A stretch of DNA of 64,000 nucleotides from Cristatella mucedo (Eukaryota > Bryozoa > Phylactolaemata > Cristatellidae). The stretch covers positions 1,269,501-1,333,500 of the forward strand of contig WPIO01000076.1 of assembly GCA_009760855.2 (NCBI GenBank). Reading direction: 5' to 3'. The translations under genes and the position numbers were made by a program. The notes under the pieces were generated by a model, which ran no database searches, was not told the origin of the DNA, and worked only from the letters and a program-made list of their open reading frames with translations. Positions 34,728-48,600 of the stretch are shown one piece after another (positions within the stretch are counted from its first letter, which is position 1; every line of letters begins with the position of its first letter).

Positions 34728-37139
34728 GTCAGTCGAGCGCTCGCGTTACTTGAGCTATGCATAAACGAATGTAGTGGCTCACAGTGTGCAATCCTAGCTG
34801 TACTGTGTACGCCAAGTCCGAAAATTGCACGCCCACATCAAAGTGGCACCGTCATCTTTCGCATGCTCGCCGATGTCAGATAATTCCCCATATTTCCCCA
34901 TGTTTCCCCATAATTCATCATATCCGTGTCTTCGTTCTTCTTGCTCGGAGTCGGCATGGCCTGGCAGGGGCTGCACATTAATTAAGACGAGTGCTGCCCC
35001 CAAAAAAACTTTTAAAAAGCATCGTTTGGCAGCATCCGATATAGGAACCAAGGTAATAAGATCGCTCGTGTGCATGCAATGAGGGAAGGTTCTGATAATA
35101 ATAATAGCTGTTATAATAATGATACACTTGTGTAACACCAAGTGAACTAACCTCTTTCTGGCCACTTTAAATGTGCTGAAAAGGAAGCATGTTAATAGGT
35201 TAATGATAACGTGCACAATGTCAGCATGCATTAGCATACAAAGGACAATTCACACGGACACAGCAAATGCTGAGAGGAACAGCTGCGTTTTTAGCTTTAA
35301 ATTTTAGTTTTAGTTTTTAATTTTTAGTTTTAAATTTTAGCTTTTAGTTTTAAATGTCGTCAACAAGTCAACAGGATGTCGTGACGTCAGTCAAGCGTGA
35401 GCTCTAGTCTTTAGGCAGTGTATGGGTGTGGTCTCTTAAGTATTTGACGTTGGTTATAGGCACAGCTAAACGACTAAAGTCAAAAGAGTGTGTCGTGCAA
35501 TGCCTAGCACGACAGGGAAGTAGTTCGGATAGCTCAGCCAATGTAGGAGAATGAAGGTACGTACATGCGAGTGCTGGAACCTTGAATGCGATATGCTGCT
35601 TGATCGGTAGCACTACAAATCGGTGAGAAGTAGTGCAATGCGGCAACTGTGACATTCACGGCTGTCAAGCCTACCTGGCGAGTTTTTCGCTAACTGTAAT
35701 CACATTATTGCTTAGGGCGGCTGACCAGCAAGAAGTGAGTTACAAAATCCGAGTCGGGATGTCATAAATGGCTGGATCAACTTGGATGTGGTATCCCTTC
35801 AGGCCTGAATTTTATTTACTAAGTCATGTAGCTGAAAGTAGGCAGACTTGACTGTGGAGCTACTGTTTGTGGTCGTCACTAGGCAAAGTTCACACTAGAA
35901 CAGGAAGCCCAGATTGCAAGCAGATGCTGCAGTAGATATACTGGCCAAGCCCATATTGAGGGTGAGGTTTCGATTAATACTAGGCTTGGTCATAAATAGT
36001 AAGTAGGTTGTATGGCTATTCAATTTAAGGGTTTTGATATAATCGAAGTGCAAATGTCACTTGTACTTTCAGCTAGGGAGTTGAGACAGTTCGATGTGCT
36101 TGTTGGAAGGCACGGAAGGGTCGAACCCTGATACAGCTGTGTGCCATTTATATAAAAATGAAAGACCAGATTGTGCTTGTGACTACTTTGGAAAAAGGAG
36201 AGTATACATTGTGAAAAGATTTGAATGAAGCATAGAACCCTGGGTAACCCCATACTTTACATCATGCTCATTAATGTCGCCCATTGACTTCAACAGTAAT
36301 AATAATAATAACAGATCATTTGTATGGTGACCTAAGAGAACCAAATATCTATCTCCAGGCACTCGATGCTACTAGAGAAGCAATAACCAATAGTTAATGA
36401 CAAGCAAGGTATCGTGCTCATCTGAGCATGAAAACTGACTTGAGAAGGCATGCAGGGCCTGCCTGAGAGACAGCCTGACTCAGGCAGGCTAGAATGATTA
36501 GTGGTGGCCTGTCGAAGTATCAGTCGTCGTAGACAGCCACCTGCTGTCCAGCAGTTGAAGGCTTCGACAGTGGCTCGCGGCTAAAGACTCGGCCGAAACT
36601 CGGGCCGAAAATCCATGCTTGGGTGGCATCTGTGGAGGCGTTAATCTACCCTGACTGTTGCCTCAGACATCGAGCAGTTTTAGAACCGACAATGGCTCGG
36701 CAGTGCCAAACAATGCATGCATGGAATAAAAGGACCACCCCTGAGGAGCACATGCAAAATGAGGGCTGCATCCCTCTAGCCCGTCTAGAGTGCGGTTAAG
36801 GAATAAATTGCTCGGTGTTGGAGTCAGTAGATTGCTAGCGCCTGCAGTGCAACTTTTTAATCGGGTCGTGCGAAATTAGAATCGATGGAAAATACCGGAT
36901 TTAACTCGGAAATTGGCCTTGCCGTGCTTGTCAATATATGTCAGTATCGCAAGCCGATGCAGTTATTTTATTGCCGTCGTGCCTGATCTGCTGTCGCACT
37001 GCCTGAAATCTGCCGTGCATACACTCGGTGCGGGTTTTTTAGCAGATCTCAGACGACCTTAAGCAGCTGTGATCGACCTGTGAGGTCACTCTCAACCGGC
37101 AGCTGCTTGCATGCTTAATCACGACCAGTTGCTGAACTT

Positions 37140-37170
<31 letters not shown>

Positions 37171-40100
37171 GACAGTATATATATAGACAGTATATATATA
37201 GACAGTATATATATAGACAGTATATATATAGACAGTATATATAGACAGTATATATATAGACAGTATATATATATAGACATATATATATATATATATATAT
37301 AGACAGTATATATATACATACATATATACATATACATATATATATATATATACTGCACAAACTCACACACACAGCATATCGCTGGTATGCTTGCTTGCCA
37401 TCAGCCTCCCTCCCGGCTTGTCCTTCCAGCTGACTGATCTCTGCCGTCCCGTTGCTTGGAGACCGGGCAATCCTCTGGGGATCTTGGCCACCTGCTCACG
37501 TGATCAGATGACCAAGCTGGCCGAGGCGTTTGCCAGGCGTGCGCTGGCCATCGACGATGACATCATGGACATCGAGCAAATAGCGGCTGTCAAGGTGGAC
37601 GGCTCTCCGAGGCAGCTGCTTCGCTACGAGTCTGCTGCCCCCTCAGTGGCCTTTGACGAGGTGGATGAGGCATTCGAGGCAGTAGCCTCGGGGGCATCGG
37701 ACTGCAATGGCTTCGGTGCGCCGTACAGCGACCTTCGACGTCTCGCCGACGACGACGCCCCGCTGGAAGTGGCCATGCATCGCAGGTCGAGTGGAGCTGG
37801 CAGGGCGTCCAGCGAACACGCAGCCTCCGCCGTTCTGCTAGGCCCTTGGCGGTCACGTGGTGCGCCGACCTCAGCTTTGGAAGCTTCCGGTGGTGGCTAT
37901 CCAAGCGGCTCGTCGTTCTCAGTGAGTGAGGCTGTAACGTGGAGCACCAGCTCCCTTGACGATGCTGAGAACCTTGGTTCGGCTGGCGATGCAGCGCCAC
38001 CTAGCGGCTTTCCGGGCGATGCCTTCCAGCCGGAAACCTTGTTGCCGCCGCAGTCGCCCTGGCCAATGAAGCCACCAAACGTGCTCGTGTGCACGGGCAG
38101 CACACGTGGGGTTGCTGGGAGTGGTGCCGATGCCGCTTTTGTAAACGTCACGTCCCTTCTCGAGAGCTGCCTGCTGCCATACAGCTATGCCGTATATCGA
38201 CTGGACTCGTCCGAAGCTGCCGGCGGTCGTGCGCCATGGGCAGATAACTGCGCAGCCCTCTTCCTGACACCCGAAACAGCCCAGCTGGCAGACAACGATG
38301 GTTTCGTGGGTGCTGTCACCGAATACTTCAGGTCGGGTGGAATCGTCGTCAGTCTGTGCTCGGGCGTCGACCGGCGGTTTGTCCACATGAGCGACTACTG
38401 CGCCCCGGATCCGGATGGCGATCGTTTGCCACAGCAGCTGCGTGCAGCGGACGTGCAAACCGCTGGTGGTGTCACTTTCAAAGCCTGCCTGGGTTCGAGC
38501 CGCTACCCGCGAGATCCACAGTGCAACATCCCGGACACCGAAGTGAGCGTGGCTGCTTGTGATCAGGCAGGCAATCCTGTTGCCATCGGTAAGTCACTTG
38601 TCACTTGTCTCGCATCATCATAAGCATCGACTTTGTAGCATTATAAATCCTGCGGGCATTTAATGGGTGCACACTGACCGATCAGGTGCTGCTAGCTGAA
38701 TTGCAAGCAACAAAGCGATACAGTGCTGCATGAGTTGCATTACGTTCAGTAAGCGACCTGTCACATGCATGAGTCAGCATTGTTGCTAGGATCCTATGAG
38801 GCTCCTCTATGAGGCTAGCATGACCTACGACCTAGCTGCTACTGCTGCTGCCGCCGATGCTGAAGCCTGGTTGTACCATGGGTACTTATGTTGCAGAAAG
38901 TTGGCTGTTTCTATTTCCTTCCGTTAAAGTAGCCTTCCAACTTTTGCTTTTCCTCTTGCTTTTGCCATGAGGGTTGTAGGGCGGTGGATAGTCCGATCGT
39001 TCACAATTTCTTACTTGTGCTATGATGTCAACTTGAATGGTCATTAGGGTAATTTTGTTGCTAATTTTGTAGTTAATCGTTGTTTCTGCTCAGCTGTCCT
39101 TCAAACTTAAACTGGTTCTTCTTTCGGTTACTGACACTTTCTGGAGGGTATTTGCTACTCTATAAGCGATTACGTGTTCACTTTGTGGTTGAGAATACAC
39201 TGTGGGCGTGTGGGCGCGTGCGTGTGTATGGCTACACTACTTACTGCAGTCAGTGAGGCACTTGGGCTTTGGGCAGGCCTTTGCTGTCGAGGAGGTGATC
39301 ACGAGTTCTCTTAGTGGTAGGTGTGTGTGCGCGTGTGTGTGTGTGCGCGTGTGTGCGCGTGCGCACGTATGCGCGTATGTGCATGCGTGTGCGTGCTTTG
39401 GGCGGGCCTTGGCGGGCAAGGAGGTGCTGTTACAGTCTCGAGCATAGCTTCCCTCCGCCTCCCCCCCCCGAGGTTAGGAGCTATGCATTACGAAGGGGCA
39501 CAGGGGCTGCTGCTGCTGCTAAGGCTCCGACAAAACTCTCCGGCACGTTGGTCGATCCGACCGGCGGTAGGAATCGCTGTGCTGCAAATACAGCTAGCAC
39601 CGCCCGAAGAGCAGGTCAGCGAGGTCAGCTGCACCTGCGCGGCAGTGCGGGCTTGGAGTCTCCGCTACGGATCCTAGACAGTCGAGTCAGTGTCAGGTTT
39701 CGTCAGTCTCTAGGGGCCTGTGTGGCGCGTCCCCGCTGCTTTGACCAAGTAAGATCTTGACGTTTTCGATGGCGTTTTTGTTACTGCTCGAGTGAGCAAC
39801 TGCCGCGAAGTGGTCGATACTATTAGTAGGACAATACTCTCTCTGTGTCCCTGCATCTTGACCCAGGGGCTATGATGCTTGCTCTTCACGACCAGAGTGG
39901 TAGGTTCGAGTCCTGCTGTGGATGATCCTATGTTGACCACTGCAACCGGTGACGATAGCCGTGAAGGCTCTTTTGCCGCTTTTAAATCAGCTTACCTTTT
40001 TTAGTAGTCCATCATTGGGTCTTAATTTTTAGAGGTACTTGGCTGCAATCACGGCGGTCGCATGGTGCTTCTGCGAGTGCACGTCGAGATGGGAGCTTCT

Positions 40101-41381
40101 GCTGCCGCTGCTAATGGCTGCGACAGTGGCGAACTCGGTGGCGATAGGCTGTTTCGTCAGTTCGTCGATGCTGGCAGGGATCGCCTGGCGTTCCTCCAAA
40201 GTCTTCTGCACAGCTGCGGGCTTCGGGTGTCGGACCAGGTGGCAGACAGTGGCCGAGACCTGCAGCCGACACCTTGCATCCTGCTTGCAACGGACTCGGT
40301 AAGTGTGTTTAAAGGTAGCAGTAATAGCGATGAATTAACGTTTTTCAGTAGCGTCCCACAAAGAACCAAGACTCTCTTGCTAGGCACTTTATTTACACAC
40401 GCTTAATAAAAGCAAAGCTGGCCGCATGATTGGTTTGAACCGTGTCCAGCGACCGCTGCCTGCTGCTGCGCGAGTGCAGACTCGCGGTGGCTGCCTACTC
40501 TCGGCATCCTACATCCGGTCTCTGTTCTCAGAAGCTGCGTTCAGACTTCGTGGACGCAGTGAAGCGATGCAAGCAGCTGCTCGACGGCTGGCTCGGTGCT
40601 GATGGAGGCACGCTGAGGCACGCCGACGTCGAGTACGACCTGGGTGCATCCGGTGCTGTATCCGGTCCTCAGGCGGCGGCGATGGCAGGCTTTGACTGGA
40701 GCGCCTACGTTAGTGCACTGACGAGCCGGCGCCTCGGCCGCGTTGTGCTCTACCAGCAGGTGTCGCGCACTACGCAAGCAATACTGGAGCCCTTCATGCT
40801 CAGTTTGCCTGATCACGTGTGTGCAGTGGCAATAGCGTCTAGCCAGACGAAAGGCAAAGGTAACTTGCGCGGCTCAGCTGCGCAAGGCCGGAAGCTAGCG
40901 CAAAGCCGTGTGTGCATCCGGGCGCAGGCCTGCGTCGAGTCGGCATGCCTCGTGATAGTAGCAGCGCCTGAGAGGAGACGCTGGAGGAGCTGCTGCTTGC
41001 TAGCAGCTTTCGTGCAGCCTTTGCACACGGGCAAAGTAGTGACGCTTGGAAAGCGACCTTCGCCTTGCAATAGCCCATGCACTGGTGCTGCCCGTATCTG
41101 AGCTGTGCTCATGTCTTGTCGTTCCCCGCCAGTGTCTGTTATGTAGCATCACTGTCCGACGATGATTGGTCCGATTGTTTTCTGTCACGTGGTCAGCGTT
41201 TGTAGCACGTGACTGGTAATCACGGCATTTTGGCTCGCTTTGATAAAAAGGAGTGGGATCCAGTTATTGTGCTTGCGTCTTTTAGTACATTTAGTTGTAA
41301 ATATACTCTTTTCTTGTGCTGTGAGTGTGTGCGCACTCCCTGGTATGCATGTTTGTGCTGATGTATGAGTTTTGACGTGTA

Positions 41382-41444
<63 letters not shown>

Positions 41445-42591
41445 CTGCGTGCGTGTGTGCGCGCGTGTGTGCGTGCGCGAGTTTGCGAGCGCATCGGTAG
41501 CATCTTAACGAATTCTAGGTGTCCTGTTCTAAAGTGATCATTCACTAGATGACTACGTCAGCCCCACAGTCAAGTCTGTTTACTTTCAGCTGCTCAACCA
41601 AGTAAAACTTGGGCCTACTGAGACAGGATTACCACACCCAAGTTGGTTCATGAGTTTCGTACTGTTTTGACTACATTATCTCACTACTTGCAAGTCATCT
41701 GGCCTGCGCATTAAGGCCCAGCACTCAGCAGCCAGGCTTGTCTGTCAGGATCGCCGAAGTTGCCACCTTAGACCAATGGTCGCCAGCCTTTACTGGCTGC
41801 CCATCAAGCAGCGCATCAACTTTAAAGTTGTGGCACTGACCTTTAAAGTCTATTAATTCTTTTGCTCTACCTTACCTGTACCTACTATTACTTCCCAGTC
41901 AGGATGGGCATCGCACCACCCACTCTTCTGACTCGGAAGTCGCGTAGCCTTTAAACAACAACCTCAAAATCCTTTCCCCAGACCCCCAACCCGATAGTGT
42001 AATATAGTTTTCTGCATCTGACCGTTCCTCTCTCCATGCTCTCTTCTCTTTCCTCTCCTCCCTCTCTCAATTTCTTCTCTCCCCTCTCCTCCCTCTCTCT
42101 CAGTCTCTTCTCTTCCCTCTCTGTGCTCATGCCTATTCCACGGCTCTCGAATGCACGGAGCAAAGGTCGACATGAGAGCCTTCATTCCATGCTTTTCAGC
42201 AGAAGATGCAGATGAATGGGTGCTGTAACTAACGTGTCCAAGACTTTTCGGAAATGGGCTACTTTTATGTGTCTGTGCTGCGTACTAAGTGACCAAGCCT
42301 CGTTTCACTGCTCCTGGTAATCCAAAATGCTCTGCTGTAGGTCAGTGCCTCCATTCACTTCGGTTGTTGACGTGCACATCCCACCTTCAAAAGTAGACTT
42401 AGTGGCCACTGCTCAACTGGCTCAGTGGTACTTGTTCGACAGTCGGAGGCCCAAGCCTGTGGGCTGCGGGCTTGCCTTGACTCGGAGCAGCAGCAGCAGC
42501 AGCAGGAGGTGGAGGAGCTGCTGCTCGGGGAAGCTGCAGAGTATTGCCTCCTGCCTATTTGTCAGCCTTCTGCTGCCGGATGTCTAGCTCG

Positions 42592-42648
<57 letters not shown>

Positions 42649-45600
42649 GGTGTTTAATTAGAGGAGAGCCGCGTGAATCCTTTCAGGCTCAGGCTTGGCT
42701 GCAGCTTTCGAGTCGCAGCTCAAGAGCGCGCGTGGTTTGCAGTCAGATTAGCCTGCTGCGAGCTGTGAGCTCGCACTGCGCCAGCAGCTACGCACTCCTT
42801 CTTTGGCCGCACGCAGCAACGGCAGCATTGTAGCGCCTTGAGCGAGCCACGTTCACACGGGCATCGCTCGGCTGAGCTTGCCGGCATTCTCTCTCGTGCG
42901 CGCACAGGTCGCAGCGGCAATTCGTGGCTCAGCCCGCCGGGCTGTGCCATGGCCACACTGCACGTGAGAGTGCCTCTCCACTCGCCTCTCGGGCAGGCGC
43001 CTGCGTTTATACAGATGGTTCCGGCTGTGGCCACCGCCATGGCTGTAAGGACGCTGCCAGGCTACGAGGTAAGGGCGGTTTATGAATAATGCAGCGGCTC
43101 TCCACGAGCCTGTGGCTAGTCCTAGCTGGTGCTGGCCAGATTAGTCGTCCTGGGTCTCTCTATATATATATAGCTTTATTATTTATTATTTATATAGCTA
43201 TTTATTTATTATTATTTATTATTTATTATATTTATTTATGTGTAGCTTTTTGGATGTCCGCTGAGGCGCCGATGCCGCGAGCTCGTTCATTGCATTCGCG
43301 TTTCGAGGAGAAACTGTGCATGGCTCCAGTCCATGCTGACTACCCCTGTGCATTAGCAGCTGCTTCTAGACAGTATAGAGATGAAAGACTGGCTGGCGTA
43401 ATCGAGATTAATAGCCAGGGAGGACGAATTCGTTTTATTCCTGCAAGATGTTGCATCAAGTGACCTGTTTGCCTTGGAAGAGTCGGCGCTCAGCTACCAA
43501 GCATCTGCTTGTTTCATTTTGCTGTCGTCCTTTTTTTCCCCTCTTATAGCATTAGAGCTCTAATTAAATTTTAGATTTATAAATAAATTTATAAATTTTA
43601 GATTTAGATTTAATATTTAATATTTAGAATTCTAATATTTAATCTTAATTTTTCTCTTATAGCTTTAGCAAAGAAAGCCTCGAAGTTACCATTTGGCCAC
43701 AGGGCGAGCATCTGCATAGGAAGGCCAGAGGGCAAACAATGTCGGGGGTGGAGAGCCTATTAAAAACCGTGTGCTCACTAGTAATCTAGTATCACTATAT
43801 CACTGTATCACTAGTATCCGGGTAACCTTTGGGGTGGTCGGTTACTATAGCAACATGGTCTAGCCTCAACCACTTGGCCAATCTCCCATCCCAGTTAATA
43901 ATAATAATAATAATAATGCACTTGATAAAGCACCCTCAGAGAACTCAATCTCTTTCTAGGCGCTTTACATTTGCAGCAAAGGGAAATGCAATTAAGTTAT
44001 TCTCAGAACGTCATCAAGTAATGAAGGAACCAGCTTACAGTAAAGGATAAATGCAGTGAAGCAGACAGCAAATTTATTATTTTAAGTATTTTTCATGAAG
44101 ATCCAATTTTACTCTGTCTTCGATGAAAATAGGGCAACATTTCTGCAGTTGCTCAAGTTCAAAAAAGTTATGCTTACATGAATCAGAGGAGATTCTGTAT
44201 TCAACCGGCCTTGGTGAAAATCGCTGATTTGACAAATCTTCATGCACACAGAGGACATCCTTGTAGACAAGTATGCACGCAGTTAGTTTCCCCATACCAG
44301 CATGATTTATGCCTGAAATAGATGGGCCCAGCATGATGGACTTTGATCACGATGGCTGCACTGAGGGGGGTCATAGCGAGGAGTACACCGAGGGAGGGCA
44401 CTACAGCACAGCGGTGGTCGACAGGTGCGTACTCTGCGAGGCTTGCCATCTGTGTGATGGCTGCTCGTTGGCTGCTGAAGTCTGCACTGAACCTCAGACA
44501 ATGATCATGACTGTCAAAAGCATCTTACTGGATATAATAATAATAATAATAATAGTAAGGCGTGTATGCGGTGCCCCAAGTGAACACAATCTTTGTTTCT
44601 ATGTAATTAGTATGTACTGCTCTCCGAAAGCTTCTACAAATCTGGTCCATCGTTCTGAGTTCAGTTGCTGCTAATGTTCACCTTCGAATAAGTCATTGCG
44701 CTAAGATAATTAGCTGCATTTATCGGCAACCGAGTCAATGATTCCCTTGTTAAAAGAGAGGGATGCATCGTCGCGTGACCATTCTGCCCTCCCCCTCATG
44801 GAGGCTACTTAGTAGAACCTAGTTTTGGCCTGTTCGTCGCTGACGAAGCCTCTGCCAATGATGAGCTAAGTTACCCGAATGTCTCCTTAACCTGCAGGGG
44901 GCCTGCCAGTGCCATATTGACACTTGCACCAGAACTTTGCAGCAATTGTAAAGCGCCTAGAAAGAGATTGAGTTCTCTGAGGGCGCTTTATGAAATGTAT
45001 TATGATTATTATTATTATTAACATGTTGTCAGATGCTCAGCTTTCTGAAGGTACACGAGCTGTTTTGATGTTACTCCATGGAGATGGCAATTCAAACCGA
45101 GAAATCGCAAGGCGGCTGAAGACTGATAGGAGCAGTATTAGGAAACATCTGGGCTTGGGCTTCACTGCTAAAATCATCTTGGGCTTCACTGCTAAAATGC
45201 ACTGCCGAAATCTCTTCCACAGTCGTGAGCCTTAATACCGTGAGCAGACGGACGGCTCAATGAACAAGACCTGGATGCACGGATAGCCAAGTCCCAGCCA
45301 TTGTTGAATATGTACCTAAAAAAGCCAAGCTGGATTTGCTTGCCCCTGCCAGCACTGGACAGCTGCATAGTGGAACAGGGTGCAGTGGACTGACGAGCCC
45401 AAACTCAATTCCTTTAGAGGTGGGAAGTATGTTGCCGCTGAAGCGTTCATTGACGGTTGTCTGCAAAAGACCGTGAAATTTGCCGGTGGAAGTGGTATGC
45501 TTTTTCTTCAGCCTCCTGTGTTGGGCGTCTGCACAGGATTCAAGGAAACATGGATCAGAATATCTATCACGACATTGTGCAGAATGTTGGCTTGCTATCT

Positions 45601-48600
45601 GCTTGTGCTTGTCACTGGCTCGGTTTTGGATTTTGGTTGGAAGCATCACAACGATCCGAGCATGCTGCTATAGCAGCAGTTAATTAAAGAGTTTTCACAA
45701 AACAGGGCTTCGAGCCAGTTGACGTCCTGCAGTAAATAGTCAATCCAAAGCCCGGACTTAAAACCAATAGAACATTTGTAGGACACCCTAAAGTTCAGGG
45801 TTTTTTATCACATGAAACCTGATGAGTTCTTTGAGGTTTTGAAGCATTGTTGGGCATCAATTCCTCTAGAAATGTGTCGAAAGCTGGAGGAGTCAATGCT
45901 GAGGCAATTTAGAGAAGTTATCAAAAATTATTGTGCCTCGACTATGTGTTGATTGTACCCTATACATTGCATGTAATATAATTGTTAGGTTTTCTGCATA
46001 ACAAAAAAAACTGCTTCACAGTTAGACCCGTTGCTGAATCTTGTGCATTTTGGAGTAGAATAGTGTGCCAGTAGGTGTGCGTGGAAACGTTTGGTGGGCA
46101 GTGTATGCTGTAAAGGAAAGCAAGTCGATTGCTTGGTAGTAGCATGCACAATGTCAGTATGCATGAGCACACAAAAGGACAGTTAACACGCATGCGGTGA
46201 GTGCTGCGAAGAACTCGTTCATTTTTAGCTTTTTTTTCCAAAAATTGTCTGGATTGTTGTCAGTCGGAAGTGAGCTCCAGACTTCAGGAGCATATACATG
46301 CAAAGGTGAAATCACCCAACGATTTGCGGTTTGTTCTCGGCACAGCTAAACGACTTGAGTCATTAGAGTGGGTAGTAGGGTGCCTAGCCTGATTTTTAAA
46401 TAGTTCTAATAGGTAGGCTGGAGCAGGAGGCAATGAAGGGACCTAAAAGTGAGTGAGAAAACGTTGAAGTCGATCTGCTACGTTATGGGGGAATTTAGTT
46501 GTTAGACTGGATAGAGGTGGCATAATGTGGCAACTGTGACATTCACGACGGACAAGGGAGGCTGCAGTTTTTTTCAGCAACTGTAAGCACCTTTTTGTAC
46601 ATAATGGATGACCTGCGACGAATGAGTTACAGAAGTCAAGATGGAATGTCACAAGCTCGTGGGCCAGCTTGGATGTGATATCCGTGTCAGCACCACTTTT
46701 TTGCAACATTACTCAGAGGAAGCAGCAGAGACTCGACTGTTAAGCTGAAGTTGTCGTCTAGTAAGGTTACTCTCAAAGTTGATCAACGGATATGGAGCAA
46801 AGTTCTTACGCTGACCCACAAGGCCCGCCATGGCTTGGCTCCTCCGTACCTAGCTGTACTGCTGCACCAGTTTCAGCATCTTCGTGCCCTCAGGTCCTGT
46901 ATGGACAATAAATTAGCTGTTCCATTCCTCTGCTTAAAGACCGTTTTCGACAGAAGATTTGACTCTGCAGGTCCTAGATTGTGGAATAATAATAATAATA
47001 TTAATGATGCACTTGATAAAGCGCCCTCAGAGAACTCAATCTCTTTCTAGGCGCTTTACATTTGCTGCAAAGGGAAATGCAGTTGAATGGTAAGTAAAAT
47101 CATGCTTGAAAAACAAACAAAATGAATAATATGGTTAGGGGTGCCATGCACAAGGTCAGCATGCAAATGTGGTTAGTGGCAGCATGCACAGTGTCAGTAC
47201 GCATAAGCACACGAAGGACGAATCACAGGGACCCACTAAATGCTGTGCGCTTTTTAAGCTTCTTTAAGTTCTTTTTAAATGTGGTCAAGTCAGGGGATGT
47301 TCTGACGCAAGTCGGGAGGGAGTTCCAGGCTGTGGGAGCATACGATTAAGTGCACGGTCTCCAAAGGATTTGAGGTTTGTACGAGGTATTGGTAAACTGT
47401 TGGATTCCGAAAAGTGGGTGGTACAAAGCTTGGCCTGGTGGGGGACTAGATCTGAGAGATAGGCTGGAGCCAAAGAATGAAGTGACCTAAAAGTTAGCAA
47501 CAAAACCTTGAAGTCTATCCGTTGCTTGACTGGTAGCCAGTGCAGGTCGGCGAGAAGTGGTGTGATGTGGCAACTGCGATGCTCACGACAGACAAGCCTA
47601 GCTGCGGAGTTTTGCACCAGCTGTAATCGCCTGATTGCACATGCCGGTAGGCCAGTCAGCAGTGAGTTACAGAAGTCAAGACGGGATGTCACGAATGCAC
47701 GGACCAACTTAGACGTGGTATCCTTATCTAAACGAATTTTAGCAATGTTATATAGCTGAAAGTAGGCAGATTTGACTGTGGAGCTTGCTTCCACAATTCT
47801 TACGAAACGACAACCACTCACCTGCTGCCGACTATGGCTCATCCTTTTCAGCGGTCCTGAGCTGCTACTTCCATGCTACTCACTACCTCAACTGCTCTCC
47901 TGATTCTGCTATGCTTCCCACTTTCTCTTTGTTATGTGAGACGAAGTCTGTTTGCTAACGAATGTGTACTGAAAGCCGCTTAGGCTATGAGTGCGCTATA
48001 CAAAAATCTCCTGTATAACACCCACATAATCTTTATGGCTTTGTGGAGTTACAGATGGCGACACATTACATTACTCTGGAACAGTACATCTTGATTTTTC
48101 GTAGATGCTACAAGAGATATTCTGGCCGATCCCATCTAGAGAGACAGGTTTTCCAATTTCTGAGCCACACTAGTTTTTCCCATGACTAGCTAGCTAGTTT
48201 TATCGTTACTCAATGTGAGAAAATTTGCTGCTATCCTAGTGCCCATGTCAGCAATACATGCAGCGAAGGAGGTTGAGTTTGACAAGCTGAAAGGCATGAA
48301 GGGATCGAAGCACCCTGCACAGCTCTATGTCGTCTCCGTAGAAATGGAAGCCTAAATTGTGCTTGGCGACGAAGTCGGCAAGAGTGAGATTAAACAAGAG
48401 TTAAAAGAAGCAATGCACCGATCCATAGGGCATCCGTTGCTGCAGATGATCCTCCTCGGATGCCTCCTCCTGCCACTTCTTCGAAGTCTCCCACCGAGAT
48501 AGGACCTAGTCCTGTACCGCTGACGCCCAGGCGCCGTGGTAAGAGGCGCTCAAGAAAAAGACTCGGGTGATCAATAGGATCAAACGTTGCCGAAGGAAGC

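Noticed and set aside
39314-39760. Frames with GIAVLQIQLAPPEE considered as an extra HLCS exon
   Set aside because: Exon 2 (ending 38588) joins exon 3 (40033) in phase, and the VLxxVHxE motif is already supplied by exon 3. An extra exon is not needed and the similarity is weak.
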